From UBA1479 sp048263775 (GTDB lineage: Bacteria; Pseudomonadota; Alphaproteobacteria; Rhodospirillales; Casp-alpha2): a stretch of 64,000 bases of DNA. The DNA is taken from positions 310,001 through 374,000 of the forward strand of contig JBLXDU010000001.1 in NCBI GenBank assembly GCA_048263775.1, written 5' to 3'. Below the pieces are notes generated by a model. That model saw only the letters and a program-made list of their open reading frames with translations. It did not search any database and was not told where the DNA came from. Position 1 is the stretch's first letter. Every line of letters begins with the position of its first letter. This document shows positions 38,999-48,007 of the stretch, in pieces. Both the position numbers and the translations under genes were made by a program.

Positions 38999-39370
38999 TC
39001 ATCTCACGCTGGTAATAGCGTACCCCTTGCCCGATTGCACAAAGTCAAAGTCGACGGTTTTACCAACACTGAGTTTTTCCAGCAGGGCCTTATCCATGAC
39101 CATGAAGCCCATCGTCATGGACGGCCAATTCAAGGTGCCGACAGGCTCGTGGGCCAACGTTACCATGCCACTGCTGCCATCGACCTTGGTCACCTTACCC
39201 CTTGTGGAATGGATCGTTTGGTCAGCGGCAGGCTTGTCCATCCTGTTGTTTTCCATAGTGCCCATCGGCATGTCCTTCATGTCGTTCATCATCTTTTGCT
39301 GAGCCGTGGCCGGGGCTGCGGCAATCGCCAGGAAGGCGGCACAAAGAACGATCGTTGATTTTTTCATCAA
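38999..39370 (-). CDS. cusF: CusF-like periplasmic copper/silver chaperone
   Basis: This is a 123-residue protein with a signal peptide (cleavage near ATA-QQK), a Met-rich stretch (MMNDMKDMPMGTM) and a CusF/CusB C-terminal-type OB domain. In the domain the copper ligands appear as LNWPSMTMGFMV, matching the CusF Trp, Met and Met set. CusF hands Cu(I)/Ag(I) to the CusB adaptor. It is the last gene of the minus-strand cus unit, 70 bases after cusA. The start may be one codon later, as two ATG codons are adjacent. Confidence 0.9.
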   Translation of the reverse strand: MMKKSTIVLCAAFLAIAAAPATAQQKMMNDMKDMPMGTMENNRMDKPAADQTIHSTRGKVTKVDGSSGMVTLAHEPVGTLNWPSMTMGFMVMDKALLEKLSVGKTVDFDFVQSGKGYAITSVR

Positions 39371-39440
39371 ATTCTCTCCACAAGTTGGTGAAAGGTTGCA
39401 AGCTGGGGTCTGGCACCGCCGATTGACCCGAAGATATCCA

Positions 39441-42400
39441 TCACGCGGTATCGGCAGATGACGGAATCAGTTGATCCGCCGCCTGTCGTCCTTTGCGCCG
39501 TCGGCGCATTAGGTAGTAGGCGGCGGGTATCACGAACATCGATAACAAGGGCGCGGTGATCATGCCGCCGACCATCGGCGCGGCAATGCGCTGCATGACC
39601 TCGCTGCCGGTCCCGACGCCCCACATGATCGGCAGAAGGCCGGCCAGAATCACCGCGACGGTCATGGCTTTCGGCCGCACGCGCAGAACCGCGCCTTCCC
39701 GAATGGCGTCGAGCAAGTCCGCCTCGCTTGTCAGACCTTGTTCAATCCGCGCGGACCATGCTTGCTTCAGGTACAGGAGCATGATGACCCCGAATTCGGC
39801 GGCTACCCCCGCAAGCGCGATGAACCCGACCACGCCGGCGACGGAAAGATTGTATCCGAGGCCGTAAAGAAGCCAGATGCCGCCGACCAGCGCGAACGGC
39901 AGGGTGGCCATCAGCAGCAAGGCTTCGCCGAAGCTCTTGAAGGTCAGGTACAGCAGCACGAGGATGATCAGGAGCGTAAAGGGTACGACAACCTTGAGTT
40001 TGGCGCTCGCGCGCTCGAGAAACTCGAACTGTCCGGACCACGTAACCGAATACCCCGGCGGCAGATCGACCTGTTCGCTCACCCTTTGTTGCATTTCGCG
40101 AACTGCTGAACCGAGATCCCGCCCACGCAGGTCCACGTATACGAACCCGGCCAACCTAGCATTTTCGCTGCGAAGCATCGGGGGGCCATCGTTAATCCGG
40201 ATGTCGGCGACGTCACCCAACACCAGTTGCTGGCCACGAGGCGTGACGATGGGCAGGGCACGAAGCCTGTCGAGAGAGTCGCGCGTCTCACGGGGATAAC
40301 GCAGATTGATGGGATAACGCTGCAACCCTTCGACCGTCTCACCAATATTCTTTCCCCCGACGGCGGAACTGACGACGGACTGAACGTCGGCGATATTCAA
40401 CCCGTAGCGGGCGGAAAGCTCCCGCTTGATGTCCACATCGACGTACCGGCCACCCGTCATACGTTCGGCGAAGGCGCTGGTCACACCGGGCAGGTTCTTG
40501 ACGGTCCGTTCAATTTCGCCGGTGAGCCTGTCTATGACCTTCAGATCGCTCCCGAGAACCTTGACACCAACCGGGCTCTTGATCCCGGTCGCCAGCATAT
40601 CGATGCGGTTGCGGATGGGCGGTATCCAAATGTTCGTCAGTCCCGGCACGCGCACGGTTCTGTCGAGTTCCTCGACGATCTTCTCGGGCGTCATTCCGGC
40701 GCGCCATTCATCACGGGGTTTGAATTGGATCGTCGTTTCGAACATCACCAGGGGTGCCGGGTCGGTGGCGGTGACCGCCCTGCCGGCTTTTCCGTATACG
40801 GTCGCGACTTCGGGGACAGTCTTTATCAGGCGATCCGTTTGTTGCAGCAACTCGGCGGCCTTTCCCGCAGACAGGCCAGGAAGCGCCGTCGGCATGTAGA
40901 GCAGGTCGCCTTCGTCGAGCGGCGGCATGAATTCGCTTCCGATATGCTGCAACGGCCACAAACTGGCCACGAAAAACAGCGCGGCCACAACAATAGTCGA
41001 CCTGGGAAACCGCAACACGACTTCAAGCATCGGCCGATAAACCGCGATCAGTCCGCGATTGATGGGGTTTTTGTGCTCATCGGGGATGCGGCCGCGAATC
41101 AGATACCCCATCAGCACCGGGATCAACGTGACGGCCAAACCGGCGGCTGCGGCCATTGCATAGGTCTTGGTGAAGGCCAGGGGAGAGAATAGCCGCCCCT
41201 CCTGCGCTTCGAGCGCGAAAACCGGCACGAACGACAGGGTGATGATCAGCAGAGAGAAGAACAGGGCCGGGCCGACCTCTGCCGCGGCATCACCGATGAC
41301 CCGCCACCTTGCCTCTCCCGCCAGTGGCTCATCCGGGTGTTTATGACGCCAGTGCTCCAGGTGCTTGTGCGCGTTTTCGATCATCACCACGGCGGCATCG
41401 ACCATTGCTCCGATGGCGATGGCGATCCCGCCCAGGGACATGATATTGGCGTTCACACCCTGCCAATTCATGACCATGAAGGCGGCAAGAATACCGATAG
41501 GCAACGAGACGATCGCGACCAACGCCGACCGAAGATGAAACAGGAAGATTACGCAAACCGCCGCGACGACAAGAAATTCCTCGAACAACTTGAAGCTCAG
41601 GTTCTCGATGGCACGTTCGATCAGACCCGCGCGGTCATAGGTCGGAACGATTTCAACGCCGTCCGGTAGGCTCGATTTCAGGGTTTCCAGCTTGTCTTTG
41701 ACCGCTTGGATGGTGGAAAGGGCATTCTCGCCGGATCTCATCACGATCACACCGCCCACCGCTTCGCCCAGTCCGTCCAACTCACCGATCCCGCGCCGCA
41801 TTTCCGGACCGATCTGGACATGCGCGACATCGCCCAGGACCACCGAGACACCGGCATCCGTGGTCATCAGCGGTATGGTTCGGAAATCGTCCAGGGATTG
41901 AAGGTAGCCGGAAGTCCGAACCATGAACTCGGCCTCGCCCATTTCGAGAACCGAGCCCCCGGCCTCCTGATTGGCTCGACGAATGGCGTTCACGACAGTT
42001 CCGTGGGCGATCCGATAGGCGGCCAGCTTGTCGGGATCCAGAACCACCTGGTATTGGCGCACCATGCCGCCGATCGTCGCCACTTCGGCTACGCCGGGAA
42101 CCGTCTTGAGCTCGAATTTCAGGAACCAGTCCTGAAGGCTTCTTAGCTGCGACAAGTCCTGCCGGCCGGACTTGTCGACCAAGGCGTACTGATAGATCCA
42201 ACCGACACCCGTGGCATCGGGCCCCAGGGCCGAGTTGGCACCGGGCGGCAGGCGTGATTGAGCTTGGTTGAGGTATTCAAGAACCCGGGATCGCGCCCAA
42301 TAGAGGTCGATTCCGTCCTCGAACAACACGTAGACATAGCTGTCACCGAAGAAGGAATAGCCGCGCACCACCGCAGCGCCGGGCACCGAGAGCATCGTGG

Positions 42401-42611
42401 TCGTGAGAGGATAGGTGACTTGGTTCTCCACAAGCTGCGGCGCCTGGCCGGGCCACGTCGTCCGGATGATCACCTGGGTGTCGGACAGGTCCGGAAGCGC
42501 GTCCAGGGGCGTGCGGGTCAATGAAATGATCCCCCAGGCGGTAAGCAGCAGGGTGGCCAGCAAGACCAAAAAACGGTTGGCGATCGACCAGTAAATTAGA
42601 CGGGCGATCAT
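39441..42611 (-). CDS. cusA: CusA-type heavy-metal RND efflux pump
   Basis: This 1056-residue inner-membrane RND pump exports Cu(I)/Ag(I). Heavy-metal-RND hallmarks are the N-terminal RTPLDALPDLSDTQVI, the TM4 charged region GAMVDAAVVMIENAHKHLE, and the periplasmic copper Met residues in DPAPLVMFETTI and RIDMLATGIKSPVG. Length is the family standard. Start ATG overlaps the cusB stop by four bases. Confidence 0.95.
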   Translation of the reverse strand: MIARLIYWSIANRFLVLLATLLLTAWGIISLTRTPLDALPDLSDTQVIIRTTWPGQAPQLVENQVTYPLTTTMLSVPGAAVVRGYSFFGDSYVYVLFEDGIDLYWARSRVLEYLNQAQSRLPPGANSALGPDATGVGWIYQYALVDKSGRQDLSQLRSLQDWFLKFELKTVPGVAEVATIGGMVRQYQVVLDPDKLAAYRIAHGTVVNAIRRANQEAGGSVLEMGEAEFMVRTSGYLQSLDDFRTIPLMTTDAGVSVVLGDVAHVQIGPEMRRGIGELDGLGEAVGGVIVMRSGENALSTIQAVKDKLETLKSSLPDGVEIVPTYDRAGLIERAIENLSFKLFEEFLVVAAVCVIFLFHLRSALVAIVSLPIGILAAFMVMNWQGVNANIMSLGGIAIAIGAMVDAAVVMIENAHKHLEHWRHKHPDEPLAGEARWRVIGDAAAEVGPALFFSLLIITLSFVPVFALEAQEGRLFSPLAFTKTYAMAAAAGLAVTLIPVLMGYLIRGRIPDEHKNPINRGLIAVYRPMLEVVLRFPRSTIVVAALFFVASLWPLQHIGSEFMPPLDEGDLLYMPTALPGLSAGKAAELLQQTDRLIKTVPEVATVYGKAGRAVTATDPAPLVMFETTIQFKPRDEWRAGMTPEKIVEELDRTVRVPGLTNIWIPPIRNRIDMLATGIKSPVGVKVLGSDLKVIDRLTGEIERTVKNLPGVTSAFAERMTGGRYVDVDIKRELSARYGLNIADVQSVVSSAVGGKNIGETVEGLQRYPINLRYPRETRDSLDRLRALPIVTPRGQQLVLGDVADIRINDGPPMLRSENARLAGFVYVDLRGRDLGSAVREMQQRVSEQVDLPPGYSVTWSGQFEFLERASAKLKVVVPFTLLIILVLLYLTFKSFGEALLLMATLPFALVGGIWLLYGLGYNLSVAGVVGFIALAGVAAEFGVIMLLYLKQAWSARIEQGLTSEADLLDAIREGAVLRVRPKAMTVAVILAGLLPIMWGVGTGSEVMQRIAAPMVGGMITAPLLSMFVIPAAYYLMRRRRKGRQAADQLIPSSADTA

Positions 42612-44236
42612 TTCGACTCTCCCGCGGAGGGTCCGTTCCGGGGCGTCAGGGAAACGATCATTGGCGCATCTCCCTCCTGCAACTGGAACCTGATCTCAAT
42701 CTCGTCGCCGCTCCGCACGCCGGGCATCTTGATCTGGGGGGGCAACTTGAAATCCATGGTCATCGCCGGCCATTGCAAGGCCTGGATCTCGGGATGCACC
42801 AAGGTCAGGGCATCGGCCGACACTGCCTCGACACGCGCGGTCGTTTCATAGGTCCTGGCCGCATTGGACTCCGGCGTGCTCATTGGCGGCGGGGACATGC
42901 GTGCCTCGACTCCCTTCAGGCTGGCCTCGGAATCGATAAGAAACTGGCCGGATAGGACAACCTTCTGGCCTTTTAAGAGACCGCTTATGATCTCACTCCG
43001 GCCATTCTGCTCCCTACCAACCTCTACTTCGGTGGGACGGAACCCGTTATTGTCCTCGGCCACCATAACCAAGGTGCGTCGGCCTGTTCTGATCAGCGCT
43101 TCGGAAGGCACCAACAAAACCATTCTGCTTTGCTCATCCAGAAGACGCATCCGAACGAACATTCCGGGGACAAGAAGTTCCTCTGGATTTGCCAATTCCA
43201 AACGCGCCTTGCGCGTTCGGGTCGTGGGGTTCACCTCGGGCAGCAGGGCCTGTACCTTGCCCTCGAATATCTTCCCGGTCAGGCCGGGCGCCTGCGCCGA
43301 AACCGGACTTCCCGCGCGCAATTTCGCCGCCTGGCTTTCTGGCACTTCGGCATGCGCCCACACCGTCGAAAGGTCGTTTATCCGGGCCAGAAGCATTCCC
43401 GAATTGACCGTGCTGCCCTCGCGGGCCGTCAATTCGGTGACGACGCCGTCATGCGGTGCGACGATCGTGGTGCGCGCCTGCACCTTGCCCGTGCGTTCGA
43501 CATTCTCGATCTGGCGATCATCCATGCCGGCTTGCCGCATGCGTTGCAGAGAGGCCTCGACAAGAGGTTGAAGATCGCGCCCTTGCATTCGACGGACGCT
43601 AAGGTAGTCCTCCTGTACGGCAACCCAGTCGGGTACATAAAGTTCGAACAACGGTTGACCCTTGGTGACGCGGTCCAACGTCGCGCGGACATGCAGCTTC
43701 TCGACAAACCCGGTCGCGCGGGCCTGGATGGCAGACTGACCGCGTTCGTTCCAGGCGATGGCGCCGACCGCCGAAACTTCCTGCGAGAGGACGCCGTCAA
43801 CGACCTCTCCGACGCGAAGGCCGAGATTTTGCTGGATACGCGGGCTGACGGTCACGGTTCCCGGGTCCGATCCCTCGCCCCCCGAATACGCGGGGACGAG
43901 CATCATATCCATGAACGGCGACTTGGCCGGGGAATCGAACTTTTTCCCCGGCACCATGGGGTCGTGATAATAGAGAATCCGACGATCTGTCAGGGGGTCC
44001 GTATCACCGGCCTTGAGGCCGCTTTCCATGTGGCGGCGGGTCGCTCTTTCTCCTTCGGGAATTCCCCAACTGGAAGGGTCTTCTGGCGCCGCGACGGTCA
44101 TCGCCTGTGCCTCCATCAAACCAACCGAAGGAGATTGGGGTGCCGCGTGCGACATGCCGAGGCGATAAAGCCCAAAGCCGGCCGCGGTGATCACGCTGAT
44201 CGCGAGCAGGCTCATCGATATCTTTTTGCTGTTCAT
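42608..44236 (-). CDS. cusB: CusB-type efflux adaptor with N-terminal metal-binding and C-terminal CusF domains
   Basis: This is a 542-residue membrane-fusion protein. After a signal-anchor it has a heavy-metal-binding domain (YYHDPMVPGKKFDSPAKSPF ending MDMMLVP, about 90-120), then the lipoyl, hairpin and barrel domains of RND adaptors. The last 80 residues form a CusF-like domain with ALQWPAMTMDFKL carrying Trp and two Met ligands. So the adaptor has its own chaperone domain in addition to the separate CusF. It overlaps both neighbours by four bases. Confidence 0.93.
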   Translation of the reverse strand: MNSKKISMSLLAISVITAAGFGLYRLGMSHAAPQSPSVGLMEAQAMTVAAPEDPSSWGIPEGERATRRHMESGLKAGDTDPLTDRRILYYHDPMVPGKKFDSPAKSPFMDMMLVPAYSGGEGSDPGTVTVSPRIQQNLGLRVGEVVDGVLSQEVSAVGAIAWNERGQSAIQARATGFVEKLHVRATLDRVTKGQPLFELYVPDWVAVQEDYLSVRRMQGRDLQPLVEASLQRMRQAGMDDRQIENVERTGKVQARTTIVAPHDGVVTELTAREGSTVNSGMLLARINDLSTVWAHAEVPESQAAKLRAGSPVSAQAPGLTGKIFEGKVQALLPEVNPTTRTRKARLELANPEELLVPGMFVRMRLLDEQSRMVLLVPSEALIRTGRRTLVMVAEDNNGFRPTEVEVGREQNGRSEIISGLLKGQKVVLSGQFLIDSEASLKGVEARMSPPPMSTPESNAARTYETTARVEAVSADALTLVHPEIQALQWPAMTMDFKLPPQIKMPGVRSGDEIEIRFQLQEGDAPMIVSLTPRNGPSAGESK

Positions 44237-45723
44237 TGTCCCGGCTCCTTGTCGGATTTGGAATTGGTTGCATCGGCTGACGCATCGGGTTCAGGTATGA
44301 GAAACTCCAACCACGCCCAGATGGCTGCGGCCTGTTTTTCGATTCGCAATCTCTCCAACTGGGTGTTGATCTCCATACGCCGGGCCTCCAGCACGGTCGC
44401 CAGTGTCCCCTTGCCGCCGCGGTATGCCGCAACGGATGCGTTGGTCCTCTCGGTGGCCAGGGGAATTAACGACTGGTCGTAGTCCCGCACCCTCATCAGG
44501 TTGGAGCGCCAAGTCGCCAACATGCGCTCGACTTCCGAATGATGCTCGCGGCGCATCTCTTCCCGCTCGGCCCGTATCTCGGCGACTTTTTCGAGGCGCG
44601 CGGCGAGTTCTCGGTCCTGGCGGTTTTTTTGGTTCCACTGAAGCGGGATAGACGCGCCGACGGAGACCATGTCGCTGAAGTTGTCACCTCGCCTGCTGAA
44701 CATAAGGGAGAGGCTCCAGTCGGCGTTCTTGTCTTCCCTCGCGACCTTGACCTCGGCCAGCGCGACCTGCTCCTTTGAGTTCAGGGCTTGAATTTCAGGA
44801 TGCAAATCGACTTGGTGCGCTGTGTCTAGTCCGTCCCAGCCGATATTGCTCAGGGCCGGTGCGGTGCCCAGCGGCAACCTCGCGCTCTCTCCAATCCATC
44901 GTGCCAAGAGAGTGGTGGAATTGCTGACATCCGCTCGCACCTCGTGAATTCGATTGTCGATGCGGGAAATCTCCTCTTGTGCCGCGATAACGTCTTTTTG
45001 CGGGCCTCGACCGCTTCGATAAGCCGTGGAAACAGCCTCTGCTGTAAGGACGGCTTCTTCACGCTGGCGTTCGAGCAGGTTCAATATGCGCTGTTGATAA
45101 AAGCGGTCGAACCAGGCACGCGCGGTTTCGGTTCGAAGACGCGCCAATTCCATGGACCGCATTGCCGACGCCAATTCTGCCTCGCGTTCAAACCGGTCGC
45201 GTCGGGCATCCCTTTTGTCACTTCCGATGAATGTCTGCGTAAGGCCGACCGAACGCATGGTCATGAAATCGTCGGTCAGGCTGTAGCGCATCGAACCAGT
45301 GACAGGCAGATTGTCGATCGAGAACCGGAGAACAGGGTCGGGCAGACTACCCGCCGACACCGCCCTTTCGCGGGATGACCGGCCCCTGGCGTCTTTAGCG
45401 TGCAAACTGAATGAACGTTCTTCCGCCAACCGAAGGGCGTGATCAATAGTCAATTCGGCTGATGGTTCAGGCGCCTGCGCGAGAGGCTCCTTGGGGAAAA
45501 CGATCGTTAACGCGGCGACGGCAACAAGAAAAATTGAAAAGCCGCGGAAGGATTGAGCGAGAAAAGTGGGGGGCCCTTTGGCTTCCCGCGGGGACTCTTC
45601 ACCCTTCGGCACTGGGACAGCGGCCAGGAGTTCGTGTTTCTCCGCGACACCATGAGATGGTGGCACAAGTGTGACGAGGGCAAGCCCGGGCATTCCCGGA
45701 GCCAACCTCTTGATGACGGACAT
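44233..45723 (-). CDS. cusC: TolC-family outer-membrane factor (CusC-like)
   Basis: This is a 496-residue TolC/OEP protein with long heptad-rich helices, for example QRILNLLERQREEAVLTAE and the repeat near the end (VLEARRMEINTQLERLR). It forms the outer-membrane tunnel of the Cus pump. It is odd in that about 60 residues (Pro/Lys/Glu-rich) precede the hydrophobic export segment GFSIFLVAVAALTIVF; no start codon lies closer, so either the long leader is real or the export signal is internal. AAGGA precedes ATG 45723. Confidence 0.87.
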   Translation of the reverse strand: MSVIKRLAPGMPGLALVTLVPPSHGVAEKHELLAAVPVPKGEESPREAKGPPTFLAQSFRGFSIFLVAVAALTIVFPKEPLAQAPEPSAELTIDHALRLAEERSFSLHAKDARGRSSRERAVSAGSLPDPVLRFSIDNLPVTGSMRYSLTDDFMTMRSVGLTQTFIGSDKRDARRDRFEREAELASAMRSMELARLRTETARAWFDRFYQQRILNLLERQREEAVLTAEAVSTAYRSGRGPQKDVIAAQEEISRIDNRIHEVRADVSNSTTLLARWIGESARLPLGTAPALSNIGWDGLDTAHQVDLHPEIQALNSKEQVALAEVKVAREDKNADWSLSLMFSRRGDNFSDMVSVGASIPLQWNQKNRQDRELAARLEKVAEIRAEREEMRREHHSEVERMLATWRSNLMRVRDYDQSLIPLATERTNASVAAYRGGKGTLATVLEARRMEINTQLERLRIEKQAAAIWAWLEFLIPEPDASADATNSKSDKEPGQ

Positions 45724-45842
45724 ATTGTTCGATCCTTCTTGGCGGACGGCCATCGGATGCCGCCGGAAACGGTGCACGCATACGCGAGACTAGCGGCCAG
45801 GCTCAGGCCCGGTCCAAGGCACGCGCAGAGGTCATCGAAGGA

Positions 45843-46208
45843 TCAGGTTCGTGGGGGAGGGAATAACAGACCGATTGCCCACGAACGCAGGTGCTCGGCT
45901 TTAACGAGTCGAAGCGCGATGGTCTCCTGATCGGGAAATTCGTGCGTTGATGCACCAATGATCAAGGGAACAAGACAGGTTGAAACGCAGAACTCAGGCG
46001 GGCAGGACTGTTCCGTCGCGCAACAAGAACCTTCCGCTTCTCCGTGTCGGGCCGCATCGTTCTGACAGCTGATGACGTCCACTTGGCCAACGCTGGCGCC
46101 GCCTGATGTCGATAAGCTACCCGAGTCCGCCCACGCAGCGACCACAGGTGGAAGCAACAAGGCAGATACCAGTAAAATCGCTGAGATCAGACGAGGTAAA
46201 AATCGCAT
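45843..46208 (-). CDS. Small Cys-rich exported protein upstream of the cus operon
   Basis: This is a 121-residue protein with a signal peptide (MRFLPRLISAILLVSALLLP, cleavage near AWA-DSG) and seven-odd Cys in GSCCATEQSCPPEFCVSTC and nearby. It ends in a hydrophobic/Pro tail, LLFPPPRT. I know no function. It resembles the protein at 48008-48361 in plan (signal peptide, Cys cluster with CVS[TA]C, Pro-Pro-basic end). Its place just before the copper pump genes on the same strand suggests a periplasmic metal-binding or sensing role, by inference. Confidence 0.7.
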   Translation of the reverse strand: MRFLPRLISAILLVSALLLPPVVAAWADSGSLSTSGGASVGQVDVISCQNDAARHGEAEGSCCATEQSCPPEFCVSTCLVPLIIGASTHEFPDQETIALRLVKAEHLRSWAIGLLFPPPRT

Positions 46209-46454
46209 CAGGGTTACAGAGCCAACAATCTGAAGCAGGGAAGGCGATAAGGTACGATATCAAATTTTTTTTGCGGCGCACCATCTTTGTTTTCGCAGGG
46301 CATCATATTTTTGTGACCGTACGACAACCTCATCGCATCGGGCCGGAAAACCGACCAATCCATGGGGTCGAGCAAGAAATAGGCCGATCTCTTATGATAT
46401 TCAAGGAGCCGAAGATCAAGTTCCAGAGGCCAATGACATATCCGCCATGCGGGG

Positions 46455-46718
46455 CTATGGTTGCCCTATTCCTGCGGTTCGAAGGGCGTCTTCGGTCACG
46501 CCTCGACCGGCACAACACGAGGCCAGAACGCCGTCAACCGCCACGGCAGGCAGCGTGCGCACGCCCAAGTCCTTGGCCCTGGCAATCACCTCGTCCTCTT
46601 TCATATCGAGGATGGAAACCTCGCAGTTTGAACAGGCCATCTGGTTGACCAGCTCAATGGTTTCCTCACACAAGCCACATCCGGCACTGAAAACTTCGAT
46701 CTTGCGTTTCTGGGGCAT
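46455..46718 (-). CDS. Small thioredoxin-like protein in a mer-type operon
   Basis: This is an 87-residue cytoplasmic thioredoxin/glutaredoxin-fold protein with a CGLC motif (C14, C17), a further CSNC and an SCCAG near the end. LGVRTLPAVAVDG gives the cis-Pro. ATG 46718 is chosen for the GGAG nine bases upstream. It follows the Trx-MerC gene by 22 bases and probably handles thiol-bound metal or reduces the regulator or transporter. Confidence 0.83.
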   Translation of the reverse strand: MPQKRKIEVFSAGCGLCEETIELVNQMACSNCEVSILDMKEDEVIARAKDLGVRTLPAVAVDGVLASCCAGRGVTEDALRTAGIGQP

Positions 46719-46740
46719 CGTCAAAATCTCCTTCGTTGAG

Positions 46741-47493
46741 TCATGAGGTTACGTATTCGTCCTTAACGTTCGCACAGGCAGGGCAGCCCGCCGTTTGGCC
46801 CGATTGGCTTTTGCTTCGCATCGGCCAGGTGTTCCACAGGGACGCGGCAACGAGAACGCCAAGACCAGCCCACATGGCCGGGTCGCTGTCGAAGCCGAAC
46901 TTGCCGAACAGCACGATTCCTGCGCCGACAACACCCAACCCAAACGGACCGTACCCGCGCCGTGTCGTCGCCCGGTAAGCCAATGCAGAAACGGCAACAG
47001 CAAGAAAGGCACCGGTGAGCGGCAATAGAAACGGGGTATAGTCGATAAATCCGATGCCAAGACTGCTGAACAAACCGGCATAGGCCGGCCAACAGGCGGG
47101 GCAGGCCAGTTTCGGCAATAAAGCCGCCCCGATGGACGGCACCATGGCCGCATTCAAATGCAAGGTTCCAGAGGGCTTGCCGGGTTCATAACCTGGCGTC
47201 AACGCCGTCACGATCTGGTCAAGCGGCGGCACGCCACGCGCATCGCCTTCCAACGTGTATATGCGGCAACACGAACTGGCTTCTTCAAGGGAAAGTCCCG
47301 ACACGTCCTTACCATCGACCAAGATCGTCGGCGAGCCATAGGAACGAACGTGGTCGGGCGTATCTGGGGCACCAACCTCCCATTCCGACCAAGCAGGAGC
47401 CACACCGGCAGCGCCAAACGCCGCTATCAACTGTTTTCGGGCGGCCGCGATATTCGGGCATGATTTTTCATAGACGAATTCAACGGTCGGCAT
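46741..47493 (-). CDS. Fusion of a thioredoxin-like domain and a MerC-type transporter
   Basis: This is a 250-residue protein. Residues about 1-100 are a soluble thioredoxin-like domain with SCPNIAAARKQL, YGSPTILVDG and an SSCCRIY motif. From about residue 118 there is a four-helix membrane domain whose first helix ACPACWPAYAGLFSSLGIGF matches the MerC helix with its Cys pair. The C-terminus adds a CPAC. MerC proteins import Hg(II). It overlaps merR by 14 bases. A fused soluble domain that could pass metal to or from the channel is an inference. Confidence 0.83.
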   Translation of the reverse strand: MPTVEFVYEKSCPNIAAARKQLIAAFGAAGVAPAWSEWEVGAPDTPDHVRSYGSPTILVDGKDVSGLSLEEASSCCRIYTLEGDARGVPPLDQIVTALTPGYEPGKPSGTLHLNAAMVPSIGAALLPKLACPACWPAYAGLFSSLGIGFIDYTPFLLPLTGAFLAVAVSALAYRATTRRGYGPFGLGVVGAGIVLFGKFGFDSDPAMWAGLGVLVAASLWNTWPMRSKSQSGQTAGCPACANVKDEYVTS

Positions 47494-47899
47494 TTGCGGG
47501 CCCTTTCCTGGCTTCCAGGGCATCAAGAATCGGACAGGCACTCACTGGCCCTGTGCTGGGGCACGCATTCGTCCATGTGCTGAGGACATCCCGCATTCGC
47601 GATAAAACATCGATCTTCTCCTCGATTTCGCTGAGTTTCCCCAGCGCCCGGTCCCGAACATCGCTGCACGATGCCCCGGGATCGGTTTTAAGTGAGAGAA
47701 GGTCTCCGATATCCCGCAAGGTGAACCCAACATCCTGGGCGCGTTTGATGAACTGAATATGCCGAACGACCTCAGGCGCGTATTTCCGATAGCCGTTCGC
47801 GTCCCGGTCAGGCGTTTCAATCAACCCTTGCTGTTCGTAGTAACGCAGGGTTTCGACGCTCACGCCGCCTTGCCGGGCGACATCTCCGATGTTCAGCAT
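47480..47899 (-). CDS. merR: MerR-family regulator with the mercuric-ion cysteine pattern
   Basis: This is a 139-residue MerR protein with the winged helix (LNIGDVARQGGVSVETLRYYEQQGLI) and a long dimerisation helix. Cys78, Cys113 and Cys122 are spaced 35 and 9, exactly as Cys82, Cys117 and Cys126 of mercuric MerR, which bind Hg(II). Start 47899 has GGAG eight bases before it; the long open frame upstream is not coding. It leads merR, Trx-merC, trx on the minus strand behind a MerR-type promoter. Confidence 0.92.
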   Translation of the reverse strand: MLNIGDVARQGGVSVETLRYYEQQGLIETPDRDANGYRKYAPEVVRHIQFIKRAQDVGFTLRDIGDLLSLKTDPGASCSDVRDRALGKLSEIEEKIDVLSRMRDVLSTWTNACPSTGPVSACPILDALEARKGPANADR

Positions 47900-47925
47900 T
47901 TCAGTATCTCCATCGATTCCGGACA

Positions 47926-47956
47926 GCGTAACCCCTGTAGTATACTTTAGGGTCAA
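47926..47956 (-). promoter_or_regulatory. MerR-type promoter/operator of the mer-like operon
   Basis: On the minus strand TTGACC (-35) is followed by a 19-base spacer and TTACGC (-10 region). The spacer contains the dyad CCCT-AAAGTATACTAC-AGGG. The long spacer with a central dyad is the mark of promoters twisted into shape by activated MerR proteins. Confidence 0.72.
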
Positions 47957-48007
47957 GGGCGAAATTTGCCTTGATCCGGCCATGATTGATGGCAACACTT
48001 CCGACCC

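Noticed and set aside
46209..46454. Open frame on the minus strand running toward the small Cys-rich gene
   Set aside because: Only 246 bases, no recognisable protein and no ribosome site; recorded as intergenic.
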